Below are positions 32,855 to 43,711 of a stretch of 64,000 nucleotides of DNA, piece by piece (the first letter of the stretch is position 1; every line of letters starts with the position of its first letter). The DNA is from Lepidodermella squamata. Lineage: Eukaryota; Gastrotricha. The DNA is taken from positions 806,001-870,000 of the forward strand of contig JBLDXI010000064.1 of NCBI GenBank assembly GCA_047495785.1. Reading direction: 5' to 3'. The translations under genes were made by a program, and so were the position numbers. Below the pieces are notes generated by a model. It was not told the origin of the DNA and searched no databases. It saw only the letters and a list, made by a program, of their open reading frames with translations.

Positions 32855-35119
32855 ATGACAGTGCCGAATGCAACTGTGTTGCCGGGCGGGTCGTGGATAG
32901 TCGCAGATTTGCCTGACCACGTGTTCAACGGCCCGAAGGCGTATTTCGTGGGATGGGCACACGATCTAAGCACTCACTCGGTCGCAGATCGCCTGCCTTA
33001 CACCGCTCTATCCGCAATGTTGACTGTCATTGGAATTATAGCTAGCATTGCAAATGTGTTGATTTACTACCGCCGCAATGTGAATCGCGACTTTCTACTG
33101 CTGAACTGTATCGCGGCCGTAAGAAACATGTTTTTCGCCGTCGATTGGACGTTCATGCTTCTGGTGCCGCTCGGCAACGGCTACTGGGAGGCGAGCGACG
33201 CCACATGCCAGCTGTCGTTCTGGCTGAGTGCCGTCTCCGGGTCCTACGGCATGCTTCTCAATCTGCACATTAGCTACGAACGGCGAGTGTGCGTCACCTC
33301 GAACAGTATCTACCGATCGAATACACGCAAGGTACGTACTACAGTCACTTAAAATCAGGCTTCTTCAGTCAGTTATTTATAACCATAAGCAAGGTTGAAA
33401 ATCTGTTTTTGAACTTTTCCATTATGCAAGTTTGGTCTTCTTATCCCAATAAATGATAAAAGCTGAACACATTGAACTTTTAACTCGGCGCGCCAGGTTT
33501 GCAGTTTTGAGTCATGCCCGTCCTAATCCTGAAATTTTCGGGAATGAACTCGAGATATTCCGACGCTTCCATCATTTTACCCGATCGAATTAACACTTTA
33601 ACTGCCAAAAATAGACTGCGAGGTCCGATATTTGGGTCTAATTCCTGGGTCTGCCAAAGAGTCATTTTTTTCGGGTCAACGATGCGTTGAGGGGCAAAAT
33701 GCCTGACGGCAAAGTTTAGGCCATGACCTGGCGGTTCTTTTGACACCGAATTCGGGGCCACACAAGGTCTGAGCAGGTCATTGAAAATGACAGTGAAATA
33801 ACGTCGACATTTTGGCTTAGAGGCAAAAATCAGACCCAAGAATTTGACCTAATTATTAGACCCCGATTAATGCGCAACAATCGAAATTTCACTGTTTTTC
33901 AAGTTTGATTTCTGTGCGTTTCTTGATGTCTTTGGCCCCAAATTCGGTGTCAAAAGAACCGCCAGGTCATGGCCTAAACTTTGCCATCAGGCATTTTGCC
34001 CCTCAACGCATCGTTAACCCGAAAAAAATGACTCTTTGGCAGACCCAGGAATTAGACCCAAATTCATCATTCGGAACATTTCATAAGAGATGTGACGAGG
34101 ATTCCATTTAGATTAATCTCAATTCAACGTCATCAGTTTTCCAACGAATGAACTTTTACTGAGCAAACCTATCAAGGGTATGGCATGTTTTCGAGTTCAC
34201 AAAATCGCATGTGTCATTCTCGCAAAAAAAGAACCAAAACGGAAGTAATCACCACTTTAGTACTTGTAATACCAAATTGTTTTATCAATCACCAACCGCC
34301 TAATGTTTGATTTGTCGTTAGTTGGTCGTTATAGCGACAAGCTTGCTCGTGTTCTGCTGCGTGTCTTCCTTCGTTTTCGCCTTCGCCCCGTTGTCGCTGA
34401 TGACCGTTCGAACATTTAACCTCATTGACAGCAGTAGCAGCGCAGGAGTTACAAACAACAACAACAACAATGGCACGAGCAGGGCCACGTCTCCCGTTCG
34501 GCTTTGCGCATTTTTCGCCGATCGCCTCGTCGGCCCTGTCGACGGCCTGCTCGTAGCCGTTTCGTATTTCCTATTTGCGTCGCAGGCAGCCTGCTCAGGC
34601 CTGGCGTACAATTACTGGAAACTTTTTCGGGCCATCCGAGCCGCTCGCCTCCGATCACGAGGCATCATGACGATCGAGGACAATTGGTACAGAAAGGAGA
34701 CTTTCATCGCCAAGCAATCACTCGCTTCTTTCATTGTCTACTTCACGTGCCACTTGCCGCTGTCAGTGCACTTTGTCATGGCGCTTTTCTACCGTGACGT
34801 AGGGCCAAGGTACGCAAGCGGGGACCTGCTCAAATACGGCCACGTCTGCTTGATAATGGAAATTATCCTGTCGGCCTGCATCAAATCGTTGAAGCCTGGA
34901 TTTACGGAGAAAATGCCGTGGTGGCCTGGCGGCAAAAAGAAACAAGTTGGAACGCAAATGATTAACACTGCTAGCCGCACTCTGCAAACTTTGAATAGCA
35001 AAACTGGCAGGACTACTGGTTACAGTGTTCCTGTCGCAAAAGTCGAAAAACCGCAAGTTTTTGGTCCTAATAGCCGCAGAACTAGGGCTAATCCATTAGT
35101 CTTGACTTCAAATTTTTGA
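32855..35119 (+). CDS. Divergent seven-transmembrane receptor (GPCR array member 4)
   Basis: Exons 32855-33331 and 34322-35119 give 424 aa. The ATG at 32843 is also in frame, but 32855 gives MTVPNATVLPGGSW, which aligns with MSVPNASV of member 3. The 990-nt intron holds a foldback element. It has the family motifs SYERRVCVTSN after TM3, SGLAYNYWKLF after TM5 and IKSLKPGFTEK after TM7. The second extracellular loop is rich in Asn (NNNNNNGTS). The tail (QVGTQMINTASRTLQTL) is shared with member 3. AATAAA lies at 35182. Confidence 0.87.
33625..34067. mobile_element. Foldback element in the GPCR 4 intron
   Basis: About 33625-33760 is the reverse complement of about 33925-34067 with few differences, sharing CCAAAGAGTCATTTTTTTCG and GACCTGGCGGTTCTTTTGAC. 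The spacer is about 165 bp. It accounts for much of the unusual length of this intron. Confidence 0.8.
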
Positions 35120-35187
35120 GGCTACTTTCGCTGATTATTAATTATTTTAACCTGGCCATAACTCGCTTTTACTTGAAAATGAATAAA

Positions 35188-35756
35188 TTCGAATCATTGA
35201 ATATAACAGGAACTGTTATGATTTTCATAACTTTGAAATGAAAATGATATCCTCGATTGGGATATCATTGGCTATGGCACTGAAAGCAGTATCCGTAGTG
35301 CTAAATTTGAGATTGAAACAGCCGTTGTTTTGATGGCGAAGTAGCTCATCTTCAACCGCGAAAATTATGTATTTATTTATAGCACTCAGACGTCGCGATC
35401 AGTTAACTCGATCAGTTAGGATCGAATGGCGGAAAGCGGAAAGCTCGAATGGCCTCGAATTCGTTCATTCTCGCGATCGCCGCTCTTCCCTCGTAATAAA
35501 ACTGAGTGATCAGACTTCCGCTAGCTGGTGCACATTTCTATTATGGTAATAAACATTTTCCGTAAGTATATCATATTAAGACTACGTCAGGTGGCAGATG
35601 ACATGCAGAAAGGCGCGGCGGATCGTCGGCACTCTTGGCATGTGTAGGCGAGGAAGCAGAAATTGTGTTGCCCAGCAGCAGTGACGCTGATGTTGAAAGC
35701 TTCCTGTCTCGGAATTGTGTAGTTCTGATCCTTTCTGCGATCGACATCCATCAGTC
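35188..35756. other. Intergenic upstream of GPCR 5
   Basis: No gene or repeat was recognised. Confidence 0.4.
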
Positions 35757-37581
35757 ATGGCTTCTGCTGAGGCAAGAGTTGCTAAAGTCCTACCCGGCGG
35801 CGCGTGGGTTCTCGTCGATCTGCCTGAGCGAGGTTTCGACGGGCCGAGGCCGTACTTTGTCGGGTGGTACCACGACCTGAGCACGCATTCAGTCAACGAG
35901 CGGCTATCGTACAGCATCGTCACCCTGCTGGTGGCCATCGCTGGCTGCATCGCCAGCTCAGCCAGCATCGCCGTCTACTACCGCCGCAATGTTAAGCGCG
36001 ACTTTCTGCTGTTGTGCTGCCTATCAGCGGCCCGCAACATATACTGGGCCGTCAACTGGACCTACTCGCTGTTCGTGCCACTCGGCTCTGGCTTCTGGGC
36101 CGCCTCTGACGCGGCGTGCTTGGTTACGTTCTGGCAGAACGTCTGCATGGGCTGCTACGGCATGTTCCTGAGCCTGCTGATCAGCTACGAACGGCGCATG
36201 TGCGTCGCCGCTACAAGCATTTATCGATCGAATACGACTAAGGTAAAGATCACTGCATACACTTGAACTGAAACTTGAACTAAATTCGGAGACATCGGCA
36301 GTTAAATGCTAATCTAACTTAGAAAACTTTGCAACATTTTACAATATCACTTATAAATTCCATAATTCAAATCTTACCCGCTTGTTCGCTGAGATTTGTT
36401 TCAACAATTGAATCAATGATGAAAATTGATGAATCACCAATTAATCCTATCAAGAGTCAAAGGTGAAGGGCCTGGAAGGTCAGAAGCATAGAGATCAGAT
36501 TAATTTTTCTGTTACAGAATTTTTACAGAATTTTTTCTGCATCAGTTTCCTCTCTGGTTAATCTGATCTCTATGGTCAGAAGGTCCATACAATGGATCGA
36601 ACCGTCCTAAGTTGAGAGCTGCTGCATTCTCCCTGCCTCATTTTCATACATATTAGAAAACGATAGGAATTACAGGAGATCACATGTCGACTTCAAATGT
36701 TGCACGTGTCAGCGCGGCTATATCAAGTGAAACTCCGCCGAAATGACATGAATCAGTGGAAATAGGGTCTTAACTCAAATGCTATACTTACGTTTCATAA
36801 ATGTTTCATAATTTTCATAAGCTAAATGCATTTTTCGGTGTTATTTCAGTTGGTATCACTCGCCCTGGGCGCATTCGCCATATGTGCTGCTGGCCCAGTG
36901 TTTTTCACATTCGCCCCTTATCAGTTGATAAGTCTTCAATGGCTGCGTCTCATCAACAACAACAGTAAAGCTAACAACAGTAGCAGCAGCAGCTTTCGCA
37001 ACATCAGCTCAGCATCAAACGAGGAATCAGCAGCAGTTCCGCTGTGCGGCTGTTTCGTCGACCGGCTCTTCGGCCCTGTCGATACGTTCATACTCGGCGT
37101 GATTTGGTACACGATCGCCTCGCAGACAGCCTGCGTCGGGCTGGCGTACAACTACTGGAAGATTTTCCACACCATCCGAGCTGTACGCGTTCGATTCGGA
37201 ACGTCGAGAGTCAACCAATCGAATCCGATCGAGGACGAGTGGTACAAGAAGGAGATGTTCATCGCTAAGCAGTCCCTCGCCGCTTTCGTCATCTACTTCG
37301 CGTGCCACATGCCGCTGACCGTGCATTTCGTGCTGCAGCTGTTCTACCGCGAGCTCGGGCCCAAGTATGCGACTGGGCCGTTCGTGAAATACGGCGAGGT
37401 TTTGCTTCTGCTCGAAATGAGCGCGTCAGCTTTTTTGAAGACACTCAAGCCTGGTTTCTCGGCCGAGTGGCGGTGGTTTGGCTCGAGTAAGACAAGCGTT
37501 GCGCCAGGACGCACCACAGCGGCGACTTTGCAAATGACGCAGAGGTCTCCCACGGCCACAGTGTCGACGAGGCGAGGCTGA
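35757..37581 (+). CDS. Divergent seven-transmembrane receptor (GPCR array member 5)
   Basis: Exons 35757-36242 and 36850-37581 give 405 aa. It is the most diverged intact member: MASAEARVAKVLPGGAW, GWYHDLSTHSVNERLSY, TM1 ending ASIAVYYRRNVKRDF and TM3 ending SYERRMCVAATS. TM5 ends VGLAYNYWKIF, a long basic loop follows, and TM7 ends LKTLKPGF. The second extracellular loop has an Asn/Ser-rich stretch with several potential glycosylation sites. Its N-terminus and TM1 (NVKRDF) resemble the 8438 relic. The 3' end is duplicated at 58722-58818. The intron at the conserved position is 607 nt. Confidence 0.87.
36489..36578. repeat. Short inverted repeat in the GPCR 5 intron
   Basis: ATAGAGATCAGATTAA at the left matches TTAATCTGATCTCTAT at the right, enclosing about 55 nt that contain two copies of ACAGAATTTT. 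Likely a very small MITE or a hairpin. Confidence 0.55.
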
Positions 37582-38226
37582 ACACATCACTGAATGCAGC
37601 AAGACAGCATACGGATTTTTTAACTACATTTTTCAACTAACTTACTTTTTCCACTGAAAAATGCCCTCCCGCGTTATCAATTATGTGAGTAAAAAAGATC
37701 ATGACAATTAAACGAATCGATTTTTAAGCCTAATTTTCAATTTTCAATTGGACTATGTTTTTTTGCTCATTAACCTTGATAAAACAAGGCTTTCCGCTGA
37801 AAATCAACGCATTTCATGAATCTGTTTTCAGGCATTATGAATAAAATGTACGTGATTCCAGATTGTTGGCAGAGCCAATGCCACTCTTTAGCTAATTTCC
37901 GTGCGTCCATTCAAGGAAATTAACATTTAATGAAGAAAACCGGAAATAACTCGACGTTAGGTATTTCAATAATTTTGTTATTCCACGTGGTCTGATTTTC
38001 TACAGAAGTATAAGACCAATCGATATCGACATTGAGCTCGTGAATGGCATTCGATCGATTGTTAAAGTAAGCAAAGACAGCGGCGTCTAGTGGGCTGGCG
38101 TTAATTATTAATCGAAACTCTCCAAAGTGATTGCTTTGCAACGCATACGCTTGGCGCCACAGCAAAATATGTAATGTAAGGGCAAATTTTTATACTGCTG
38201 ATAACTTCGATTTATTAGATTTAGCG
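37582..38226. other. Intergenic; source of a later duplication
   Basis: No gene is recognised. Sequence from 37582 to about 37990 recurs at 58819-59185. A GTTAATTATT word near 38099 may be the remnant of the block seen before channels 1-3. Confidence 0.5.
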
Positions 38227-39806
38227 ATGCATTCAAAATGGCTGCTCTTTCGTCTCGTCTTTCTCAGTGCTGTTCTCAAGCCATCGATGGCCCAGGATGA
38301 AGAGGCGAAGCCGGTGCTGGACAAGTATTTGCCTCCAGGCGAGTCGTTCAAGCAGTCAATAACCGAACGCTGTAATTTGAAGACGAAAACGCGGCCATGC
38401 AGAGATTTCGACGAAGTCACAAATGTAACAGTTGAAACTTTCCCATACCGATTCAGTGGCATTTCCGACAAGGAGCAATCGTAAACAAAATCCTCCATCC
38501 CTCAAAAATAACGCAAAGTTTTCCTTACGGTAGGTATTCAATGATGATTGAGTTGGATTTCACGTGGCAACACCCGTGTGCTCAGTGGAGCGACGGCGAT
38601 ACGAAGCTCAAATCATTCGAATTGATAGCAGTAGATTGCTGGTTCCCAAAAATTCAACACATCAACGCAAATGACGATATTTCTAAGCTAACTACGTAAA
38701 TTTTAAACTAGCTCGCTTCGTTTATAAAATGTTGGGTACTCGAAAGAAGACTGTTGCTTCAAAGGGATTTTAGCAGCTGCCGAATTGCTAACCTTCTTTC
38801 TAAGCTGAAATGTCCGGTGCGCTTACAACTGAGAATAGAACTTAAAGTAGAACAATTTTATCAGTAATTGTTGGTATCCATGGACACATGCATATCCCTG
38901 ATTCTAGTTGTCAGTTTTCTAGTTCAACACTCACGAAATCTTTTAATCACTCAACTTATGTATAACTAAATATTTGTTCTGTAGCACTATGGAAGCAAAC
39001 AGCAAAATATATGTATGGCGCGAAGGGCTTATGCTGCTGCCCGTGGTTTCAGAGATCAATTCATTTTGCCCCCTCAAGTCAGTTTCGTTTTTCTCTCCTA
39101 TCTGATGTTTCAATCTTCTCACATTTTCAGGCTGGCCAATTTCCCGTTCGATACCCAGAAGTGTCGCGTTGAGGTTGAGTCGTGGTTCGCATCAACTGAA
39201 GTTCGCCTGCAACTGCCCGAGAACCAGACAAGCATCGACCACAGAATAGGCGATAATTTCATATCCGAAAACGACATTTGGGAGCTGGCAGGAACGACCG
39301 CGATCGTTGACGCCCACACTTATCCAGGGGATGCGACAGGTAACCAGTACTACCGTGTGATTTACGAGTTCAGCTACCGGCGTAAATCGGCGTCGTACAT
39401 CATGAACATATTCCTGCCGAGCTTCGCGCTGCTCTCGCTGATGCTCTCCGTGTGGGTGATGCCGCCGGAGCACCCGGACCGCCCCGGCTTCTGCATGACC
39501 GTCGTGCTCGCCTACACCGTCCTGCTGTCCATTGTCGCAGACTCGCTGCCGAAAACCTCCGAGCTCAGCTACACGCTCATCTTCATGGGCGCGCAGATGG
39601 TCATCGGCTGCGTGTGCACCATCTACGCTTTGGTGACATGCCAACTGGCGCATATTCCAATATTCAAGAAACGAAATGTTACATTATTCCGGAAAGTGCA
39701 ACTGACCCTGATTCGAGTGATAGACCTGGCTTTCTTTTGTATACTGCTTGTAACAAGCATAACCATGGATAGCGTTATTTTCAGTCGAATGATGTCTCAA
39801 TCGTAG
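38227..39806 (+). CDS. Cys-loop ligand-gated ion channel subunit 4
   Basis: Exons 38227-38480, 38534-38695, 38985-39077 and 39131-39806 give 394 aa. Signal peptide MHSKWLLFRLVFLSAVL, then YLPPGESFKQ, TKTRP and DCWFPKIQHIN. Cys-loop C-PLKLANFPFDTQK-C. It is the most diverged in the extracellular domain and M4, yet its M1-M3 exon segment is nearly identical to subunits 1-3. The M3-M4 loop is short (IPIFKKRNVTLFRKVQLT). AATAAA is at 39817. Its M4 end is duplicated at 59190-59320. Confidence 0.9.
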
Positions 39807-39822
39807 AAAACCTTTTAATAAA

Positions 39823-40159
39823 GACGACTCAAAGAAGTGTCCATTCATCTATCATTTGCTCTTATCTGCAAAGAAACTCATGTTTCTAACCACTTTTAAA
39901 AGCATTGAAGGTTGTGTTCTCTGTTAACAGTTATATCCTGTCTTCGTGTACACACGGGGTAACAAACAGTATAATCATAGATTATGGAACCGTTATCGCA
40001 AGTCCGTCTTTATCGTGCCGCCTCTATCTACCTTTTTCGGAAGAAGTTCACGCACTTTTTGCGTATTTGCGTTTGAAAAGCACGAGCTACTTTGTGTTCT
40101 TTTAAATCAACTTTTCATCACCCTTTCAAAAAATGACATACTGGCACTGAGCCAGCACA
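39823..40159. other. Downstream flank of channel 4, duplicated elsewhere
   Basis: 39838 to about 40052 is repeated, with substitutions, at 59345-59615. No gene was recognised. Confidence 0.5.
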
Positions 40160-41170
40160 ATGGATGTCCAAATCGCTAAAGTTATCATGGCGGATGTTTT
40201 CGGGCTCGAATCTACAATCGAAGAGCTCGAGGCGGTTAAAAACAGCAGTGATTTTACGAAAATGGCCATGGTATTCTCCTTGATATTTTCAAAACAAGGC
40301 AAAGAACTGAGAAAGGTTGAGGAGCTCGCCGAGGAGCTAGCTGAGACAAAGGAGCGGCTGGCAGCTACGGATAAACAGCTCGCTCTTGCCACCGACCAGC
40401 AAACCGCCGCGTCCTTCATTGTCGGCGTCGTAAAACTGGTCCCAGAAATAGCTGAACGAGGCGCTAACGTTCAGCGATTGGGAAAATACAGTGAGGATAG
40501 GCCGAGGCTGTTCATCTGCCGCCCAGCTATGAGAACATCAAGAAAACCCGAAGCCTCATCACGGATAGCTATCGGAACAAGAAGAACAATGTGGCCGGAT
40601 CTAGGGTACGAATCAAGTACGAATCACCAACTCGCAGAAAAGCGAGCTACATGATAAGGCAGATACTGACTCCACTGAAGGCCACAAACAACGACTTGTT
40701 GATAAACTACACCAACAACCGCGAGGCCGCGATCACCAACATCGGTCGGAGTTTCCACTTCGACTGGGTCAAGGAAGAATGGATCGAAGACGCGCAGGCA
40801 AAGCCGTTCTACCCCCGCAACGCCGGAAACGTCACGAAACGCTGAGCCTGAGAGACGGCCAGCCGCGGGCCAGTTAACGCAGGTTACTTCAAATGTTGGA
40901 ATATTCAAGGACTTTTCTTATAAAACAAGGGTATTGTTGTAATTAAATGCGATGCAATTGCCGAATTACTTAAAAACTGTGTTATTCCTGTGTATATTGG
41001 ATACATGTCACACTTGGACTGGAAGATGTTGTAAATATACCTATATTTGAAAAAATTTCTATCTATCAAATTCCATCGAAATTTGTGAAATCTACCCTAG
41101 ATAGAAACTTTACTGGAGGACTGATTCTCTATATATCTAAATCTGTCGAAAACTTATAACACATATCAAA
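40160..41170 (+). mobile_element. Decayed non-LTR retrotransposon, ORF1 plus endonuclease start
   Basis: 40160-40495 encodes a coiled-coil-like, Lys/Glu-rich segment (KELRKVEELAEELAETKERL). After a frameshift near 40500 it continues as LPPSYENIKKTRSLITDSYR and ends at 40845 with KPFYPRNAGNVTKR. From about 40893 a broken frame reads CWNIQGLF, then VNIPIFEKISIYQIP and FTGGLILYISKSVE. This resembles the first half of an APE-type endonuclease. The order is that of a non-LTR element unlike the RTE-like copies. The RT is missing. Clade uncertain. Confidence 0.6.
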
Positions 41171-41384
41171 AAGGAAGATTTAGATAACTTGATAACTGCG
41201 TTCACCTATGTAAATTTTACACCTAGCACTATGAAAAAAATGAATCAAATTGAAAATAATGATAACAAAAAAATAGTCAATCACCGAACCTCCGCATATG
41301 CTGTTCTTATTCGGTTTTCGAGTAATATTTCCTTGGGCATCCGATGGGAAGCGCCCGTTAGCTACTAGGTACGAGATCCAGCTT

Positions 41385-43218
41385 ATAGTGCGTTCACAAA
41401 CTACTTCGGAGAGGCGTCCGAAGTTTTCGGCCTCCGAAGTTTCGTAACAGGCCTCCGAAGTTGCGTAATCGCTGCCCGAAGTTTAGATTTTCGTTCACAA
41501 ACGCGCGCACTTCGGACAGCGCGGCCGAAGTTTGAACAATAGGCGGTGCGCGCGCACCGAACAAAGGACGCGCACAAACTTCGGTTCGGAGAGCCCCAAA
41601 ACTGCTCTCCGAAGTGCCTCCGAACCGAAGTTTGTGCGCGTCCGAAGTTATTACGCACGCACGCGACCACGCGCGCGCGCACACAGCCATTTGACCACAC
41701 TCTACCGAGCGCCTCAAATTTGCCTTTCCGGTGATATTTTCATTGACAATGCAATCTGTTTCATTAGCCATTAAACATTAAACAATTAAATAACAATAGT
41801 GATAAACGTTTCGAAACTGAGAAATTAATATTGCAAAAAATGTCCGGCTCCTGTGACAAATTTTCAAATCTAGAAATAGCGCGGCGCGTATGGAAACTAG
41901 TTTTGATGAGAATGCGCGAAAATATTCAGTGAATATTTTTAATAGGGAATCTGGGGAACTGAGCGCTGAAATTTAGCTTCTTTTTATCCTCATCAGAAGG
42001 CGCGTCTCATTATGCAAACAATTCGGAGAATTAAGGTAAAATGGAAAAAAATTGCATTGACCCTGAGTAAGAGCCATACCCGCGCGTGGTGTGTGAGCGC
42101 ACGGCCAAACTCGGTCGCAAACAATAGAAACTTCGGTCGTCACGCTGCGCGCGCCCATATCGGCATTTTCTTGCTGGAGATAGCTGGAATTTCAAACCGA
42201 AGCTGGACATAGCTGGAAATTCGTCCAGACAAGTGGAAAGAGGTGGAGAAAGTTGGTTAGAAAAATTCCAGCTAATTCCAGGAGGTAGCATTCAAAACGA
42301 CGAGTCTGTAAAATAAGGAAAATCAGCTGGAGAGAGCTGAACATTCTATCCAGACACAATTGTACTCGTAGAAAAAAATCCACCTCATTTCTTCCGCTAA
42401 ATACTTTATGCAGCAATTTTCAATCGGAATTTGCTCGCCTATTATTTATTCGCCGTCGTTGCGTCAGCGCTGAACTTTAATAGGCAGGCCACGGGCAATT
42501 TTTTTATCAGGTTTTTTTAGCCAAGTGCCATGAACACCATCAGGAAGCTCACCTCTTTTTCCAATTCTTTGAGGCAAATGTCCTCTATTTGTTTTGGTCA
42601 CTGGTTCTCAAACTCAAACGATTGGCACGCGTGCCAGGGTTTGAGAGCCACTGGTTTTGGCGATTGGCAAGCCTTAGATTACTGAACACGTCGGGTGAGA
42701 TTTGAAATGTGCAACGGCCTGCACGCATTTTTGGGTCGGCGGTTCGCATTATTAGGGGTAATAAAATAAGGCGCGCGCAGACTAGCAAGCCACATCGTTA
42801 ATTATTACTTTTCATCGTCATTCGTAACATAAAGTTCGCTATAGCTGGAAAGCATAGGGCTTGGGCCTTCAATTTTTCTCAACACTCATCATTGATTTCT
42901 TCAATATCGTGAGTGATTAAACATTGTTATGTCTAGTTGCGAAATCTTACTTTTAATTTTCTGTTAGACTAAACGGCCGAATTAAGGAGGTTCATGGCGA
43001 AGCGTGGCAATGACTCTCATGGTAATTATCCCGATGCTGAAGTTATCAAAACTAATTGTATTTCAGCTAGAAACTCGGCAAATTGTCTACGGTTTCAAGT
43101 TGCGCACGTAGAACATGCCACTGATAAGGCCTCCGAAGTTATGTTATTTCTCTCCGAAGTTTCTACTTCGCTCTCCGAAGCAGTCGGTCTCCGAAGTAGT
43201 TTGTGAACGCACTATAAG
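41385..43218. mobile_element. 1.83 kb TIR element with subterminal CCGAAGTT words
   Basis: The ends are inverted repeats of about 30 bp: TATAGTGCGTTCACAAAC at the left and its complement at the right. More than ten copies of YCCGAAGTT, in both orientations, fill 41401-41650. Five more lie in 43130-43200. The interior has no recognisable transposase. TIR plus clustered subterminal words is the form of a non-autonomous DNA transposon. The target duplication is probably TA-containing, but I could not resolve it. Confidence 0.8.
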
Positions 43219-43711
43219 ACTTTTAGACTGGATCTCAACGTTCCACACTGGCCCGAATTCACCGTCATCCCTCCAAGCGAATGCTCGTTGGTTAGCATCT
43301 TCTAGTACTTCACCAGGGAATAGATGGCGAATACGGGAATCAACTGGTATGAGCGGCGGCAGCGGTTTTTTAGAAAACTTCTGATTCTGTGACTTCATGT
43401 TTAACAAACTAAGTTGTGAAAGGGAACATTTAGGAACATTTGCTTACACTTTGAACAGTACAACTCCCGAAAACCAGGCGCCGGAACTCCGAATCCGGCC
43501 AGCAGCGAAAAAACTCAAGTCCGCGACGACGAGACCAGGAAAATAGCGCGCTTTTAATATTAATTTTTTGAAAAAGCTAATAAAATTGATTTCTTTTATT
43601 TATTCGTGATAAACAGCAAATTCGAGTGACAACCAAGCAGAAACGCGCAAAATTTGAATTTCTCGTCGTTCACTTTTCTAGGGGGGGGGGGGGAGGGGGT
43701 CTGCAAATAAG
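43219..43711. other. Intergenic, with a poly-G run
   Basis: Poly-G broken by one A at 43681-43699, a possible G-quadruplex, directly abutting the end of the Penelope-like fragment. Nothing else was recognised. Confidence 0.45.
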
